This document shows, in pieces, positions 41,202 through 50,028 of a stretch of 64,000 nucleotides of DNA. The notes beneath the pieces were generated by a model. The model saw only the letters and a list, made by a program, of their open reading frames with translations, did not search any database and was not told where the DNA came from. The stretch is taken from assembly GCF_024758505.1 (NCBI RefSeq), contig NZ_CP077970.1, positions 8,060,001 to 8,124,000 of the forward strand. Reading direction: 5' to 3'. Source of the stretch: Bradyrhizobium arachidis. GTDB lineage: Bacteria; Pseudomonadota; Alphaproteobacteria; Rhizobiales; Xanthobacteraceae. Numbering within the stretch: the stretch's first letter is position 1; the number at the start of each line of letters is the position of its first letter. The translations under genes were made by a program, and so were the position numbers.

Positions 41202-41627
41202 TCAGCGCGCGTGCGCCGCTGCCACAACTGCGCCGCCGCTCCGCAACAGACGCGCATCGAGGCTGATGGCGCCGGCGCCGAAGGCGAAGATCTGAAGCAG
41301 ACCGCCTGCCATCATCACGTTCTTGAGGAAATGGATCATCTGGTTCTGGTCGGCGAAGTTGCCGTGGAACGCGACTGCGGCTGCCAACGAGAACACGGCA
41401 AGCGCCAGCGCGACCGGGCGCGTCTGATAGCCCGCGATCAGCAGCAGACCGCCGCCGAGTTCGACGAGAACCGCGACCGCGTAAGCCAGCGGCGGCACCG
41501 GCAGTCCGGCCGCGGCGATGTAGGCGGTCGTCGCACCATATGCGGCGAGCTTGCCGAAGCCGCTCATGGCAAAGGGGAGGCCGATCAGCAGCCGGCCGAC
41601 GAGGGAAGCGTAGCGGGTCGTATCCAT
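41202..41627 (-). CDS. DoxX-family membrane protein
   Basis: The 141-residue protein has four hydrophobic helices and the family pattern: RLLIGLPFAMSGFGKLA near the start and NFADQNQMIHFLKNVMMAGGLL near the end. DoxX proteins include quinol-linked enzymes and many members of unknown role. AGGAG lies seven bases before the ATG. It begins a minus-strand run with the NTF2-like gene just upstream. Confidence 0.82.
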   Translation of the reverse strand: MDTTRYASLVGRLLIGLPFAMSGFGKLAAYGATTAYIAAAGLPVPPLAYAVAVLVELGGGLLLIAGYQTRPVALALAVFSLAAAVAFHGNFADQNQMIHFLKNVMMAGGLLQIFAFGAGAISLDARLLRSGGAVVAAAHAR

Positions 41628-41719
41628 GGTAGTTGCTCCTGTGCTTGGTTGAAGTCCGACGGCTCGACGACGCGCGTCAGCGCTCGCCGCCGAGTAGAAA
41701 ATTCGTTTCGCAATGCGGA

Positions 41720-42142
41720 TTAGACGGGGACCGAGTCGAGATAGATGTAGAGGGCTGCGATCTTGCCGTTTCGCACGAGGATGAAGTCCTCGCCGGTGTA
41801 GGCCGGGGGCTCACCTTCGGGCCCCGATCCCCAGGCCAGCCGGGCCGAGTCGTGTAGGACCTGCGGCTCTCCGAACGGCGTATAGACGTAATGAGGATGA
41901 GTGCTTCGCAGATCGCCCGCGAACTTGTCGAGCGCATGGCGTCCGACGATGGCGCCGACGGGAGCGTGCACGACTGCGTCTTCGGCGTAGATCTCGCGGA
42001 TCACTGCCCTCCGACGCTCGGGATCATTCTCGCCGAAGACCTCGGAGACGTTGCGCTTCAACAACGTCGCGATGAGGTCTGCGTCCTCGCCGACGGAGAG
42101 CCTGACGTCTTCTGCTTTCTTCGCTTTTGTCTGCCTTGTCAT
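41720..42142 (-). CDS. SnoaL/NTF2-like protein
   Basis: The 140-residue protein has the NTF2-fold pattern of a polyketide-cyclase-like (SnoaL) domain: AVIREIYAEDAVVHAPVGAIVGR and then YTGEDFILVRNGKIAALYIYLD. It could be a small-molecule isomerase or a stress-associated binding protein. AAGGAG lies nine bases before the ATG (42140-42142). It is 93 bases from the DoxX start and may be co-transcribed with it. Substrate unknown. Confidence 0.75.
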   Translation of the reverse strand: MTRQTKAKKAEDVRLSVGEDADLIATLLKRNVSEVFGENDPERRRAVIREIYAEDAVVHAPVGAIVGRHALDKFAGDLRSTHPHYVYTPFGEPQVLHDSARLAWGSGPEGEPPAYTGEDFILVRNGKIAALYIYLDSVPV

Positions 42143-42262
42143 GGGTGAGCTCCTTCGCTGCACCCTCAAACTGACGCCGTCCGATTGAGATCGAAATAGA
42201 AATGATGGAAAGGCACCGTTTCTATTTTTGGCCCCTTACGACGCCTACTCTTCTGTCACCCC

Positions 42263-43258
42263 TCAGCCGCGCTTCGCACGGAGAAGCCGCTTCGAGAACG
42301 TCCACGCAGGAGCGATCACAAACCCGATCACGGGAATCGCTATTCCGCCGATCAGCAGGCCGACGATTCCAGACAGGACGGTTTCAACCGTCCATTTCAT
42401 CGCGCCGGCAACAGGCGGCAGGGCGTGAGCTGCCGCTTCAGCCACGGATTCGATGGCATGGGCGACGGAATTCAGACCATAGGCTTCGAGCCCATGGACG
42501 ATGATGCTGCCGCCAACCCAGATCATGGCCGCCGTGCCGACGACGCCGAGAAACGTCAGGAATCCCGGCATGCCGAGCACAAGTCCTCGTCCCAATGTGC
42601 GGCGCGTGAGATCGACAAATGACTTTCCATCGTGCCGCGCGAGAGCCACGCCGATGTCGTCGGCCTTCACGATCAACGCGACCACGCCATAAACCGCGAT
42701 GGTGATGACTATCCCCACAATCGCCAGCACCAGCGCTTGCATCCAGAAGCTCGCATCGGGAACAGCCGCCAAGGTGATCGCCATGATTTCCGCGGAGAGA
42801 ATGAAGTCGGTCTTGACGGCGCTGGCGACCTTCTTGTCCTCGAATGTCTCCGCGTTGATCGCAACCGTCCCGACCTCGGCTTCATGATCGTGCGCCTTGT
42901 GGGGCGCGATGGCCTCCAGAACCTTTTCAGCTCCCTCGTAACAGAGGTAGACACCTCCCAGCACGAGAAGGGGTATGAGCATCCGGGGAAAAAAGTAGCT
43001 GATGGCCAAGGTCGCAGGCAGCAGAATGAAAAGCTTGTTCCGAAGCGAGCCGGCGGCGATCTTGCCGACAATCGGCAATTCCCGGTCAGCCGAGAAGCCG
43101 AATACGTAACGCGGCGTCACCGCTGCGTCATCGATCACGACGGCGGCGGCCTTGGCTCCTGCCTTGACGGACTGAGCCGCCACGTCGTCGAGTGACGCCG
43201 CCGCGACCTTCGCGATCGCAGCGACATCGTCGAGCAGCCCGAGCAGCCCGATACTCAT
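42263..43258 (-). CDS. DUF808 (YedI-like) membrane protein
   Basis: The 331-residue protein starts with MSIGLLGLLDDVAAIAKVAAASLDDVA, the hallmark of DUF808, and contains SADRELPIVGKIAAGSLRNKL and about six hydrophobic helices with a conserved HDHEAEVG stretch. Function is unknown; the family is widespread in envelope-related contexts. The gene is complete and of normal length. It lies between the NTF2-like gene and the left copy of the 100-bp repeat. Confidence 0.82.
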   Translation of the reverse strand: MSIGLLGLLDDVAAIAKVAAASLDDVAAQSVKAGAKAAAVVIDDAAVTPRYVFGFSADRELPIVGKIAAGSLRNKLFILLPATLAISYFFPRMLIPLLVLGGVYLCYEGAEKVLEAIAPHKAHDHEAEVGTVAINAETFEDKKVASAVKTDFILSAEIMAITLAAVPDASFWMQALVLAIVGIVITIAVYGVVALIVKADDIGVALARHDGKSFVDLTRRTLGRGLVLGMPGFLTFLGVVGTAAMIWVGGSIIVHGLEAYGLNSVAHAIESVAEAAAHALPPVAGAMKWTVETVLSGIVGLLIGGIAIPVIGFVIAPAWTFSKRLLRAKRG

Positions 43259-43338
43259 TGCAAATTCGCTTGATTTTCAGGAAGCAACTTGCAGTCCGCC
43301 TTCCACCTGTCCGACACCGTCGTCACCGCCGTATAACC

Positions 43339-43441
43339 TAAAGCGCGATGATTTTTGGTTGAATCGTCATCGCGCTTTAGCTCTTTGTTTGAGCATGATC
43401 TTTTCGGAAAACCGCTGCACACTTTTCCGGATCATGCTCTA
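43339..43441. repeat. 100-bp dispersed repeat, copy A
   Basis: The element has two hairpins: AAAGCGCGATGA paired with TCATCGCGCTTT, and GAGCATGATCTTTTCGGAAA with its complement TTTTCCGGATCATGCTC. Copy B lies at 45489-45588 in inverted orientation with over 90 percent identity by eye. Copy A supplies the last bases of the K+-channel stop codon. Confidence 0.85.
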
Positions 43442-44269
43442 GTCCGCGCCTTCGTCGGGTATATTCAACACGGTGCCACAGGCCTTGCAATGCACCGCGT
43501 CAACATCATGGCGCTGCAGGCCGCAGATCGGGCACGGAAACCGCACCTTGGAGGGCGCGAGCAATGCCTTGGCGAGATTCAGGAAAAGAGTGACGCCGAA
43601 GATCATGATCACGACGGTTATCAGGCGCCCGATTGTGCCTGGCAAGGTGATGTCGCCGAAGCCAGTCGTGGTCAGCGCGGTGACCGTGAAATAGAGCGCA
43701 TCGGCATAGTTGGCGATCTGAGTATTGTGAGACCTCTGCGTCTCGTAGACGATTCCCGTCATGACGAAAACGAACACCGCGAGGTTCGCGACGGCAAAGA
43801 CGACTTCCTCATTGCGCCGAAAGAAGGAGCTGTCGACCCGGAGCCGCGCCACCATCTGATAGTCGCGCAGCAGCCGCAATGTTCGAAAGGCGCGCAGGAA
43901 ACCGCCGGCTTCTCCGGCAAGCGGCGCAAGAAATGAAATGATGACCACGATGTCCGTCCAGGTCGACAGGCGCGCAAAATCCTGCAGCGGCTGACGACTG
44001 ATGATCAGCCGCGCGGAAAAATCCGCCAGGATCAAGACACCGAACACGATGTCGAGCGACTCGATGCCCTTGTTGCGAGGCAGGAACGACGTCGCAACGA
44101 TGAACAGAACCGTAATGACATCGAGCCCGAGCAGGGCGTATCGGAATCGCACCCCGCCGGGCGTTTCGCCCTCATAGAGTTGCCGGAGCCTGCTTTTGAG
44201 CGTGTCAAATGGGGCAGCGACAAGAGCGAACAACCCAGGTTCATTCGGGTTGTTGCGCGAAACCACCAT
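43439..44269 (-). CDS. Voltage-gated-type K+ channel with a C-terminal zinc ribbon
   Basis: The 276-residue protein has a six-helix voltage-channel layout: S1-S3, an arginine-rich S4 (R126, R129, R132, R135, R142, R144), the selectivity filter TTTGFGDI at 200-207 and a final pore helix. It keeps the GFG filter of K+ channels. The tail is a zinc ribbon with CPICG (C246, C249) and CKACG (C261, C264). A cytoplasmic ribbon on a small channel suggests metal or redox control of gating. Start is at ATG 44269. Neighbours are small stress-type membrane genes. Confidence 0.85.
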   Translation of the reverse strand: MVVSRNNPNEPGLFALVAAPFDTLKSRLRQLYEGETPGGVRFRYALLGLDVITVLFIVATSFLPRNKGIESLDIVFGVLILADFSARLIISRQPLQDFARLSTWTDIVVIISFLAPLAGEAGGFLRAFRTLRLLRDYQMVARLRVDSSFFRRNEEVVFAVANLAVFVFVMTGIVYETQRSHNTQIANYADALYFTVTALTTTGFGDITLPGTIGRLITVVIMIFGVTLFLNLAKALLAPSKVRFPCPICGLQRHDVDAVHCKACGTVLNIPDEGAD

Positions 44270-44359
44270 GGTCAGCGGATACCGATTGTCGTTGCTCGGG
44301 CCGTCCTCCCGTCAAGAGGAATGACGGGAGACTTTTCTTTCGCATCCACGGCAGGACAA

Positions 44360-44620
44360 TCAAGCGGATCGACGCTGGCCGACGACGAATCCGTATATCG
44401 CCAGCAGGATGATCGCTCCTACGACGGCACCAATGAAGCCGGCGCCCTCGCCCGCCTTGTACCAACCGAGTGCCTGGCCGAGATAAGATGCCAGGATCGA
44501 GCCCACGATGCCCAAAATTGTCGTCAGTACGAACCCTGACGGCTCGTTGCTCCCGGGCATGATGAATTTGGCAACGACTCCCGCCAGAAAGCCTATAATA
44601 ATCGTCCAGATGATGCTCAT
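44360..44620 (-). CDS. GlsB/YeaQ/YmgE-family small membrane protein
   Basis: The 86-residue protein has three hydrophobic helices and matches the YeaQ/GlsB pattern: GFLAGVVAKFIMPGSNEP, then GIVGSILASYLGQALG and FIGAVVGAIILLAIYG. These are stress-linked inner-membrane proteins of unknown mechanism. GGGGAA lies ten bases before the ATG (44618-44620). It is adjacent to the K+-channel and YidB genes on the same strand, with the YidB gene upstream. Confidence 0.82.
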   Translation of the reverse strand: MSIIWTIIIGFLAGVVAKFIMPGSNEPSGFVLTTILGIVGSILASYLGQALGWYKAGEGAGFIGAVVGAIILLAIYGFVVGQRRSA

Positions 44621-44646
44621 CGTGCTGTTCCCCGTAAGTGGTGAAA

Positions 44647-45114
44647 TCAACTGGCGCGCGGAGGCAAACGGCCGTCGGGCGTATATCGGTCGATGGCCGT
44701 TGGCAGTTCTCGCGAAAGTCGCGCGAGAAGCTCTTCTCGGGACAGCCCGGTCTGCTGCTCCAGCGCGGCCAGGACATCAGGCCCGATGGCTTGCTGAAGC
44801 TGAGGAGGCGAGATCTCCTTGTTGGGGCCTGTGCCGACCCAGGATTCGGCTGCTTCCCCCTGTCCGTTCTTTGAGAATTGATCGAACAATTCGTTGAGAC
44901 CGCCACCAAGCAGACTTCCGGCTCCCCCTCCTCCCAGCAGGCCGCCAAAGATACTCGACAGGTCGCCCTGTGCCGCGGCCTGTCCGCCGCTGCCGGGTTT
45001 GGACTGGCTGCCCGTCGCGCTGTTGAAAATTTCCATGAGCTTGTCCCGGTTCTGGTAGCCCGCGAGGGCAAGCATTCCAAGAAGCGCAGTCATTGAGGGC
45101 ATTCCGCGGCTCAT
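44647..45114 (-). CDS. yidB: YidB-family protein (DUF937)
   Basis: The 155-residue protein has the family pattern: [27 protein letters not shown] near the start, a glycine-rich middle ([20 protein letters not shown]) and [29 protein letters not shown] with PDGRLP at the end. Proteins like YidB are of unknown role. Two Shine-Dalgarno-like GGAGGAGG repeats lie ten bases before the ATG (45112-45114). Downstream, after 26 bases, the GlsB-type gene begins. Confidence 0.82.
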   Translation of the reverse strand: MSRGMPSMTALLGMLALAGYQNRDKLMEIFNSATGSQSKPGSGGQAAAQGDLSSIFGGLLGGGGAGSLLGGGLNELFDQFSKNGQGEAAESWVGTGPNKEISPPQLQQAIGPDVLAALEQQTGLSREELLARLSRELPTAIDRYTPDGRLPPRAS

Positions 45115-45353
45115 ATTCGCCTCCTCCATTTGGAATTTGTGCTGCTTTGCGTTCGTTCACCCATCAAGCGAAATCATTCGAACATCGGCCAAGGCCGCTT
45201 CTGCCGCCTTGCTGATCTCAGATGCCGGCTCGGCCGAGCGGGTCGCAAGTCTTTCGGTTGCGGCAGCGCCCTGACTGACGCGGCGAGATTGTGACGGCCG
45301 GGGCGTGACCGGAGTCCTTGCCTCCCGACGGTACAGTCCGCTTGCTGAAGGAA

Positions 45354-45367
45354 TTGACATGGATCAA
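45354..45367. promoter_or_regulatory. FNR/FixK-type box before the YidB gene region
   Basis: TTGACATGGATCAA exactly matches TTGAY-N4-RTCAA (TTGAC-ATGG-ATCAA). On the minus strand it would be about 240 bases before the yidB start, an unusual distance; on the plus strand it lies 13 bases before the TauE remnant. It may control an unseen transcript of either strand. Confidence 0.45.
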
Positions 45368-45379
45368 TGAAACGACGTC

Positions 45380-45487
45380 GTGGCGCGTTCGTCGCGCGTG
45401 CCGGCAGATACGTTTCGCCGCAGGTTCTTGATCGCGATGATTTTGCTCGGCCTCATGAGCAGCGCGCTGCTCGAAGGGCTCGGCTAA
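45380..45487 (+). pseudogene. Degenerate 3' end of a second TauE/SafE gene
   Basis: The last 35 codons (VARSSRVPADTFRRRFLIAM... to the stop TAA at 45485-45487) align with the end of the TauE/SafE gene at 40.4-41.1 kb. The nucleotide stretch TTTCGCCGC-x-GGTTCTTGATCGC at 45413-45451 is 37 of 39 identical to 41018-41056. There is no start or earlier homologous region, so this is a decayed or truncated copy. Confidence 0.7.
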
Positions 45488-45488
45488 G

Positions 45489-45588
45489 GCATGATCCGGA
45501 AAAGTGCGCAGCGGTTTTCCGAAAAGATCATGCTCAAACAAAGAGCTAGAGCGCGATGACGATTCAACCTAAAGCCATCGCGCTCTAG
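45489..45588. repeat. 100-bp dispersed repeat, copy B (inverted)
   Basis: The element is the inverted counterpart of 43339-43441: GCATGATCCGGAAAAG at the left and ATCGCGCTCTAG at the right. It lies between the TauE remnant and the amidase gene. Together the two copies bracket the channel, GlsB and YidB genes as an inverted pair. Confidence 0.85.
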
Positions 45589-45597
45589 CGCGCTGAC

Positions 45598-47163
45598 TCA
45601 CAAGCCTGGCGGCGGCTTGCGCTTGTTGGAGGCCTGCTCATAGGCGTAGGCCAGTCGCAGAAGCTTGTGCTCACTCCAGGCTCGCCCCGCAAAAGTGACG
45701 CCGAGCGGATAGTCCGGCGTGTCCTTGCCGTCGACCCCCGAGACGAAGCCTGCCGGCACCATGACGCTGGGATAGCCCGCCTTCGCTGATATCACGCAGC
45801 CGCCGCTGCCGGGGAACAGCACCGCGTCGAGCTTGTGCTGCTTCATGTAGGCGTCCATGCCGCGCGTTCTGGCGGCGAGCAGGTCCATGGCGCGTGCCGA
45901 CTTGTACTCGCGCTCGCTCAGATCGCCCCTGGTGATGTCGGCGGCAAGGAACAGGTCCTGGCCGAAGCGTAGCGCCTTGTCGGCGTTCGCCTCGTTGAAG
46001 GCCACGATGTCGGCGAGGGTCTTGATCGCGGTGTTGGTCGCCCAATCCTCCAGATAGAGGTTGAGATCACGCTTCAGCTCATACAGGAAGACGATCGGCG
46101 GCGTCGCCAGATTGCCCTTGTGGCGGCTCAGCGGATTACGGTTGAGCACCGTCATGGTCGTGCCCGGCCCGCCGATCCAGCCCAGTGTCGGCATGTTGGC
46201 GCGCACGATGACGGCGCCCAGATCCCTGAGCAGCTCGATCGCCTCAGTCATGACCTTGGCCCAGCCGGCCGGCAGCTTGCCGTAGTAGCGATCGTTCAGC
46301 GGATCGGTGGGATCGCTCGGCACGCCGATCCGCGCGCCCTTCATCGCGTCGCGCGCGAGGCCGGCGGTGTAGTCGGCCGGCCGCCGCTGCCGCCCAGTCT
46401 CCGGGTCGAGCGGATCCTTGGCGGCCAGCACGTTCAGCAGCATCGCCGCATCGCGCACGGTGCGCGTCATCGGCCCTGCGGTATCCTGGCTGTGTGCGAT
46501 CGGCAAAATGCCGGCTCGGCTGATCAGCCCGACGGTCGGCTTTACGGTGACGAGGCCGTTCTGGCTGGCGGGGTACAGCAGCGAGCCCGAGGTCTCGGTG
46601 CCGATCGAGGCGGCACATAGACCGGCCGCGACAGCGACCGCGGAACCCGAACTCGATCCGCCCGGCTGCACGATCGGAATGCCCTGATCGTCGAAAAGCG
46701 CCGGCGCATAGGGATTCTTCACCTGGCCGCCGAGCGAGGAGTAGCCCGAGGGCATGTCGATCGCGAGCATGTTGGCGAATTCCGTCAGGTTCGCCTTGCC
46801 CAGGATGACCGCACCGGCGTCCCGCAGCAGCTTGACGACGGTGGCATCGCCTCTGGCACGCGCGCCCTCCAGCGCCAGCGAGCCTGCAGTGGTGGGCTGC
46901 CTGTCACCGGTCGCGATGTTGTCCTTCAACAGGACAGGGACACCAGCCAGCGGCCGCTTGGCCGACGGCCTGGTGTCGTCGAGCTTGCCCGCAATCGCCA
47001 GCGCGTCGGGATTGAGCTCGCGTATCGCGTTGAGCTTGGATCCGCCGCGGTCGTAAGCCTCGATACGCGCCAGATACAATTTGGTTAGCGCGGTGGCGGT
47101 GACCTGCCCGCTGGCCAGCGCCTCGATGATATCGCTCATCGGCGCGTTCTCGAGCGGGAGCAT
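45598..47163 (-). CDS. Amidase-signature family enzyme
   Basis: The 521-residue protein has the amidase signature: catalytic Lys80 in PVLLKDNIA, the cis-serine in GGSSSGSAVAVAAG at 168-181 and the nucleophile Ser194 in GTETSGSLLYPASQNG. It hydrolyses an amide to a carboxylic acid and ammonia. There is no signal peptide. The start is taken at ATG 47161-47163; a GTG at 47176-47178, twelve bases after the stop of the LysE-type gene, is possible. It follows that gene on the same strand and may share its transcript. Confidence 0.87.
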   Translation of the reverse strand: MLPLENAPMSDIIEALASGQVTATALTKLYLARIEAYDRGGSKLNAIRELNPDALAIAGKLDDTRPSAKRPLAGVPVLLKDNIATGDRQPTTAGSLALEGARARGDATVVKLLRDAGAVILGKANLTEFANMLAIDMPSGYSSLGGQVKNPYAPALFDDQGIPIVQPGGSSSGSAVAVAAGLCAASIGTETSGSLLYPASQNGLVTVKPTVGLISRAGILPIAHSQDTAGPMTRTVRDAAMLLNVLAAKDPLDPETGRQRRPADYTAGLARDAMKGARIGVPSDPTDPLNDRYYGKLPAGWAKVMTEAIELLRDLGAVIVRANMPTLGWIGGPGTTMTVLNRNPLSRHKGNLATPPIVFLYELKRDLNLYLEDWATNTAIKTLADIVAFNEANADKALRFGQDLFLAADITRGDLSEREYKSARAMDLLAARTRGMDAYMKQHKLDAVLFPGSGGCVISAKAGYPSVMVPAGFVSGVDGKDTPDYPLGVTFAGRAWSEHKLLRLAYAYEQASNKRKPPPGL

Positions 47164-47189
47164 GGCCTGCGCCTTCACGAGTCCACGCC

Positions 47190-47822
47190 CTACCGCGTCT
47201 CCAGCATCGCGACGCGAAAGCCGAGATAGATGAAGAGCCCGCCGAGCGCGCGGTTGATCCAGGCGATCACGCCTTCGGATCGCCGCAGGCGGTGCGCGGC
47301 CCTGGCAGCGAAAGCAGCCACGAACAGGCACCACAGCGTGCCCGTGCAGATGAAGATCAGGCCGAGCGTCAGGAAGGCGAGCGCCTTGTGCGGCGCATCG
47401 ACCGCGACGAATTGCGGCAGGAAGGCGAGGAAGAATAGTGCCACCTTGGGATTGAGCGAGTTGGTCAATACGCCCTGCAAAAACACCCGCCGCAGCGAGG
47501 CCTTGTCGTCGCTCGCCGCCACGCCGGCAATCGCAGGCTTCGACCACAACATTTGCAGGCCGGTGAACAGGAGATAGCCGGCGCCGACCAACTTCAGGAT
47601 CGAGAAGGCGGTGGAGGAGGCCATCAACAGCGCCGACAGCCCGATCGCCGCTCCCGTGACGTGGAATAAGCAGCCAAAGCTGATGCCGAGCGCGGCCGCC
47701 GCACCGCCTCGCCATCCCAATTGGAGGCTACGGCCGATGATGTAGACGGTATCGGGGCCCGGCGTGATGTTGAGCAAAAGGCCGGAGAGAACGAACAGCC
47801 AGAGTTCGTGAATGCCGAGCAT
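47190..47822 (-). CDS. LysE-family amino-acid exporter
   Basis: The 210-residue protein has six hydrophobic helices and the LysE/RhtB pattern: GLLLNITPGPDTVYIIGRSLQLGW, LGISFGCLFHVTGAAIG and LNPKVALFFLAFLPQFV with the conserved N-P-K motif. It exports amino acids such as lysine, threonine or homoserine lactones. The start at ATG 47820-47822 has a weak site; a TTG at 47853-47855 in frame would add 11 residues. It lies 27 bases before the amidase gene, so the pair may handle an amide-derived amino acid. Confidence 0.82.
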   Translation of the reverse strand: MLGIHELWLFVLSGLLLNITPGPDTVYIIGRSLQLGWRGGAAAALGISFGCLFHVTGAAIGLSALLMASSTAFSILKLVGAGYLLFTGLQMLWSKPAIAGVAASDDKASLRRVFLQGVLTNSLNPKVALFFLAFLPQFVAVDAPHKALAFLTLGLIFICTGTLWCLFVAAFAARAAHRLRRSEGVIAWINRALGGLFIYLGFRVAMLETR

Positions 47823-48048
47823 GCCGATATCCAAAGCGCTGCGACGGGAGGGCAATAGTACCCCGGCTTAGTCGGTTCCTACGCCGCCGTCCACCTCCGG
47901 TCTTGCGTTGATTTACATCGAAATTGCATTGCCGATAACACTTCCGCTCCGCGTCTCGTGCTCTATAAAGACCCTGTTCTTGAAATGCCGGATTCGAAGA
48001 GACTGCCACGCGGCGGCCGGTCCCGGGTCCATTGGAGCCTTTTCGGAT

Positions 48049-49839
48049 ATGGAAAGACGCTTGGCCGCCATCGTTTGCGCCGACGTCGCCGGCTATTCGC
48101 GCATGATGGGCGCGGACGAGGCCGGCACCCATGCCGCGTTCAAGGCCCATCGCACCGCGATCCACCCGATCATCCTCAATCATGGCGGCCGCGTCGTGAA
48201 GAACACCGGCGACGGCTTTTTGCTGGAGTTTCCCAGCATCGTCGGCGCCACCGAGGCGGCGATCGCGATCCAGACCATGATGGCCGAGCGCAATCATCAA
48301 TTGCCAGCCGACCGTGCCATGCAGTTCCGGCTCGGCATCCACATGGGCGACGTGATCTCCGACGAGGACGAGGTGTTCGGCGACGACGTCAACATCGCCG
48401 TCCGCCTCGAATCGGTGTCGGCGCCCGGCGGCATCGCGATTTCGGCCAAAGCCCATGGCGAGGCCGCCAAGCATCTCAGCGTGCCCCTGACCGACGCCGG
48501 CACGCACCGGTTCAAGAACATCAACCAGCCGGTCGGCGTCTGGACCTGGACGCCGGAAGGCGCCGCGCCACGGCGAGCTGACGCAGTCGTCACGCTTGGA
48601 CAGCAATACCGCACCGCCATCGTCGGGGTGCTGCCCTTTGCCAATCTCTCCGGCGAGCACGACGAGTATTTTTCCGACGGCCTTACCGAGGATCTGATCC
48701 ACGCGCTGTCGCTGCAATCCTTCTATCGTGTGCTCAGCCGCAACTCGACGTTCCCGTTCAAGGGCAAGAACGTCTCGACCCGCCTGATCGCGCGCGAGAT
48801 CGACGCGACTTACCTGATCGAGGGCTCGGTGCGCCGTGCCGGGACCAAGGTCCGGGTCACCGCCGAGTTGATCGCGCCGGAGACCGGCGAGCAGATCTGG
48901 ACCGGACGGTACGACCGCGACATCGGCGATCTCTTCGCGATGCAGGACGAGATCACGACCAATTTGTCGGCAGCGCTGGCGACCGAGATTTTCCGCGCGG
49001 AGGCTTCCGCACCGGCGCGCCTGACCACCGACGTGACCGCCTGGGACCGCTTCCTCAAAGGTCTTTCGCACTACTACCGGCAGACCAAGGAGGATTTCGA
49101 CACCTCCATCGCCCTGTTCAGAGAGGCGATCGCGCTCGATCCAAAACTGTCGATCGCGCATGCCTATCTCGTCACCATCCAGATCCAGAGCATCCAGTTC
49201 GGATGGGTCAAGGGCACGCGCGAATTGTGGGCCGAGGCGCGGCATCTCGCGGAGACCAGCGTCCGGCTCGACCCACGCTCGTCGTTCGCGTTTTCGTGCC
49301 TGTCGTGGGTGGACGTGATCGACGGCCGTTACGAGGCCGGAATGGATGCCGCCAATCGCGCGGTTGCGCTCAATCCCTACGACATGGGCGCGCGCGGCGT
49401 GCTCGGGATCTGCCACTTCATCATCGGCGAGCATCGCAAGGCGATCGAGCTGTTCTCGATGGCCGTGCAGCGCGGCAACAGCGATCCGCGCTACCAATGG
49501 GCGACGCTGAATGCATTCAGCCATTATCTGCTGGGGCAATATGACGCGACGCTGTCATGGGCGCGCGAGCAGCTCTACCTCAATCCGAACCATTTGCAGG
49601 CGCTGGCGATCCGCGCCGCGGCACTGGCGCAATTGGGGCGGGCTGAGGAGGCCACTGAAGCGACCGGGGTGCTGCTGAGCAACTACCCCACCCTGACCGT
49701 CGATCGGCATCTCAAGAACTTCCATTGGAAACAGGCTGACGACCTCGCGCACTACCGCGAAGGCTTGCTCAAGGCCGGCGTCCCGCTCGGCAAATTGACC
49801 CTGGTCCAGACGGACGTGAAGCGGGCGGCCGATTCCTGA
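48049..49839 (+). CDS. Class III adenylate cyclase with TolB-like and TPR domains
   Basis: The 596-residue protein begins with a class III cyclase domain: metal aspartates D12 in CADVAGYSRMM and D55 in KNTGDGFLLEF, and VFGDDVNIAVRLE. Lys at 51 fits adenine selection. A TolB-N/FlgO-like domain follows (VGVLPFANLSGEHDEYFSDG to about residue 310), then tetratricopeptide repeats to the C-terminus (TSIALFREAIALDPKL, RYEAGMDAANRAVALNPYD). This fusion recurs in Rhizobiales. It would produce cAMP and dock partners through the repeats. GGAG lies about 13 bases before the ATG. Upstream is a 193-bp intergenic gap with no repeat. Confidence 0.87.
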   Translation: MERRLAAIVCADVAGYSRMMGADEAGTHAAFKAHRTAIHPIILNHGGRVVKNTGDGFLLEFPSIVGATEAAIAIQTMMAERNHQLPADRAMQFRLGIHMGDVISDEDEVFGDDVNIAVRLESVSAPGGIAISAKAHGEAAKHLSVPLTDAGTHRFKNINQPVGVWTWTPEGAAPRRADAVVTLGQQYRTAIVGVLPFANLSGEHDEYFSDGLTEDLIHALSLQSFYRVLSRNSTFPFKGKNVSTRLIAREIDATYLIEGSVRRAGTKVRVTAELIAPETGEQIWTGRYDRDIGDLFAMQDEITTNLSAALATEIFRAEASAPARLTTDVTAWDRFLKGLSHYYRQTKEDFDTSIALFREAIALDPKLSIAHAYLVTIQIQSIQFGWVKGTRELWAEARHLAETSVRLDPRSSFAFSCLSWVDVIDGRYEAGMDAANRAVALNPYDMGARGVLGICHFIIGEHRKAIELFSMAVQRGNSDPRYQWATLNAFSHYLLGQYDATLSWAREQLYLNPNHLQALAIRAAALAQLGRAEEATEATGVLLSNYPTLTVDRHLKNFHWKQADDLAHYREGLLKAGVPLGKLTLVQTDVKRAADS

Positions 49840-50028
49840 AGCGCCGGGCCGCGCAACGCGCGCCTGCCCCCATCCGGCACAGTTGACGCGGCTGTGAAGT
49901 AGGCAACACTTTGCTGCACGCTGAAGTAGTATAGTCTCCCAGACTGCGCTTTCGGTTTGTTAGGGATTTCTCCGGTTCTATCCGCGCGTCTCGTTTTCTC
50001 GATTCGTCGTTTTTCAGGATCCAGGGCC

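Noticed and set aside
42202..42504. A 100-codon plus-strand frame near the DUF808 gene.
   Set aside because: It overlaps the recognised DUF808 gene in antisense and is Arg/Ser-rich.
45157..45360. A 67-codon minus-strand frame between the YidB gene and the TauE remnant.
   Set aside because: It has no Shine-Dalgarno, no family similarity, and its first codons lie inside the FixK-type box.
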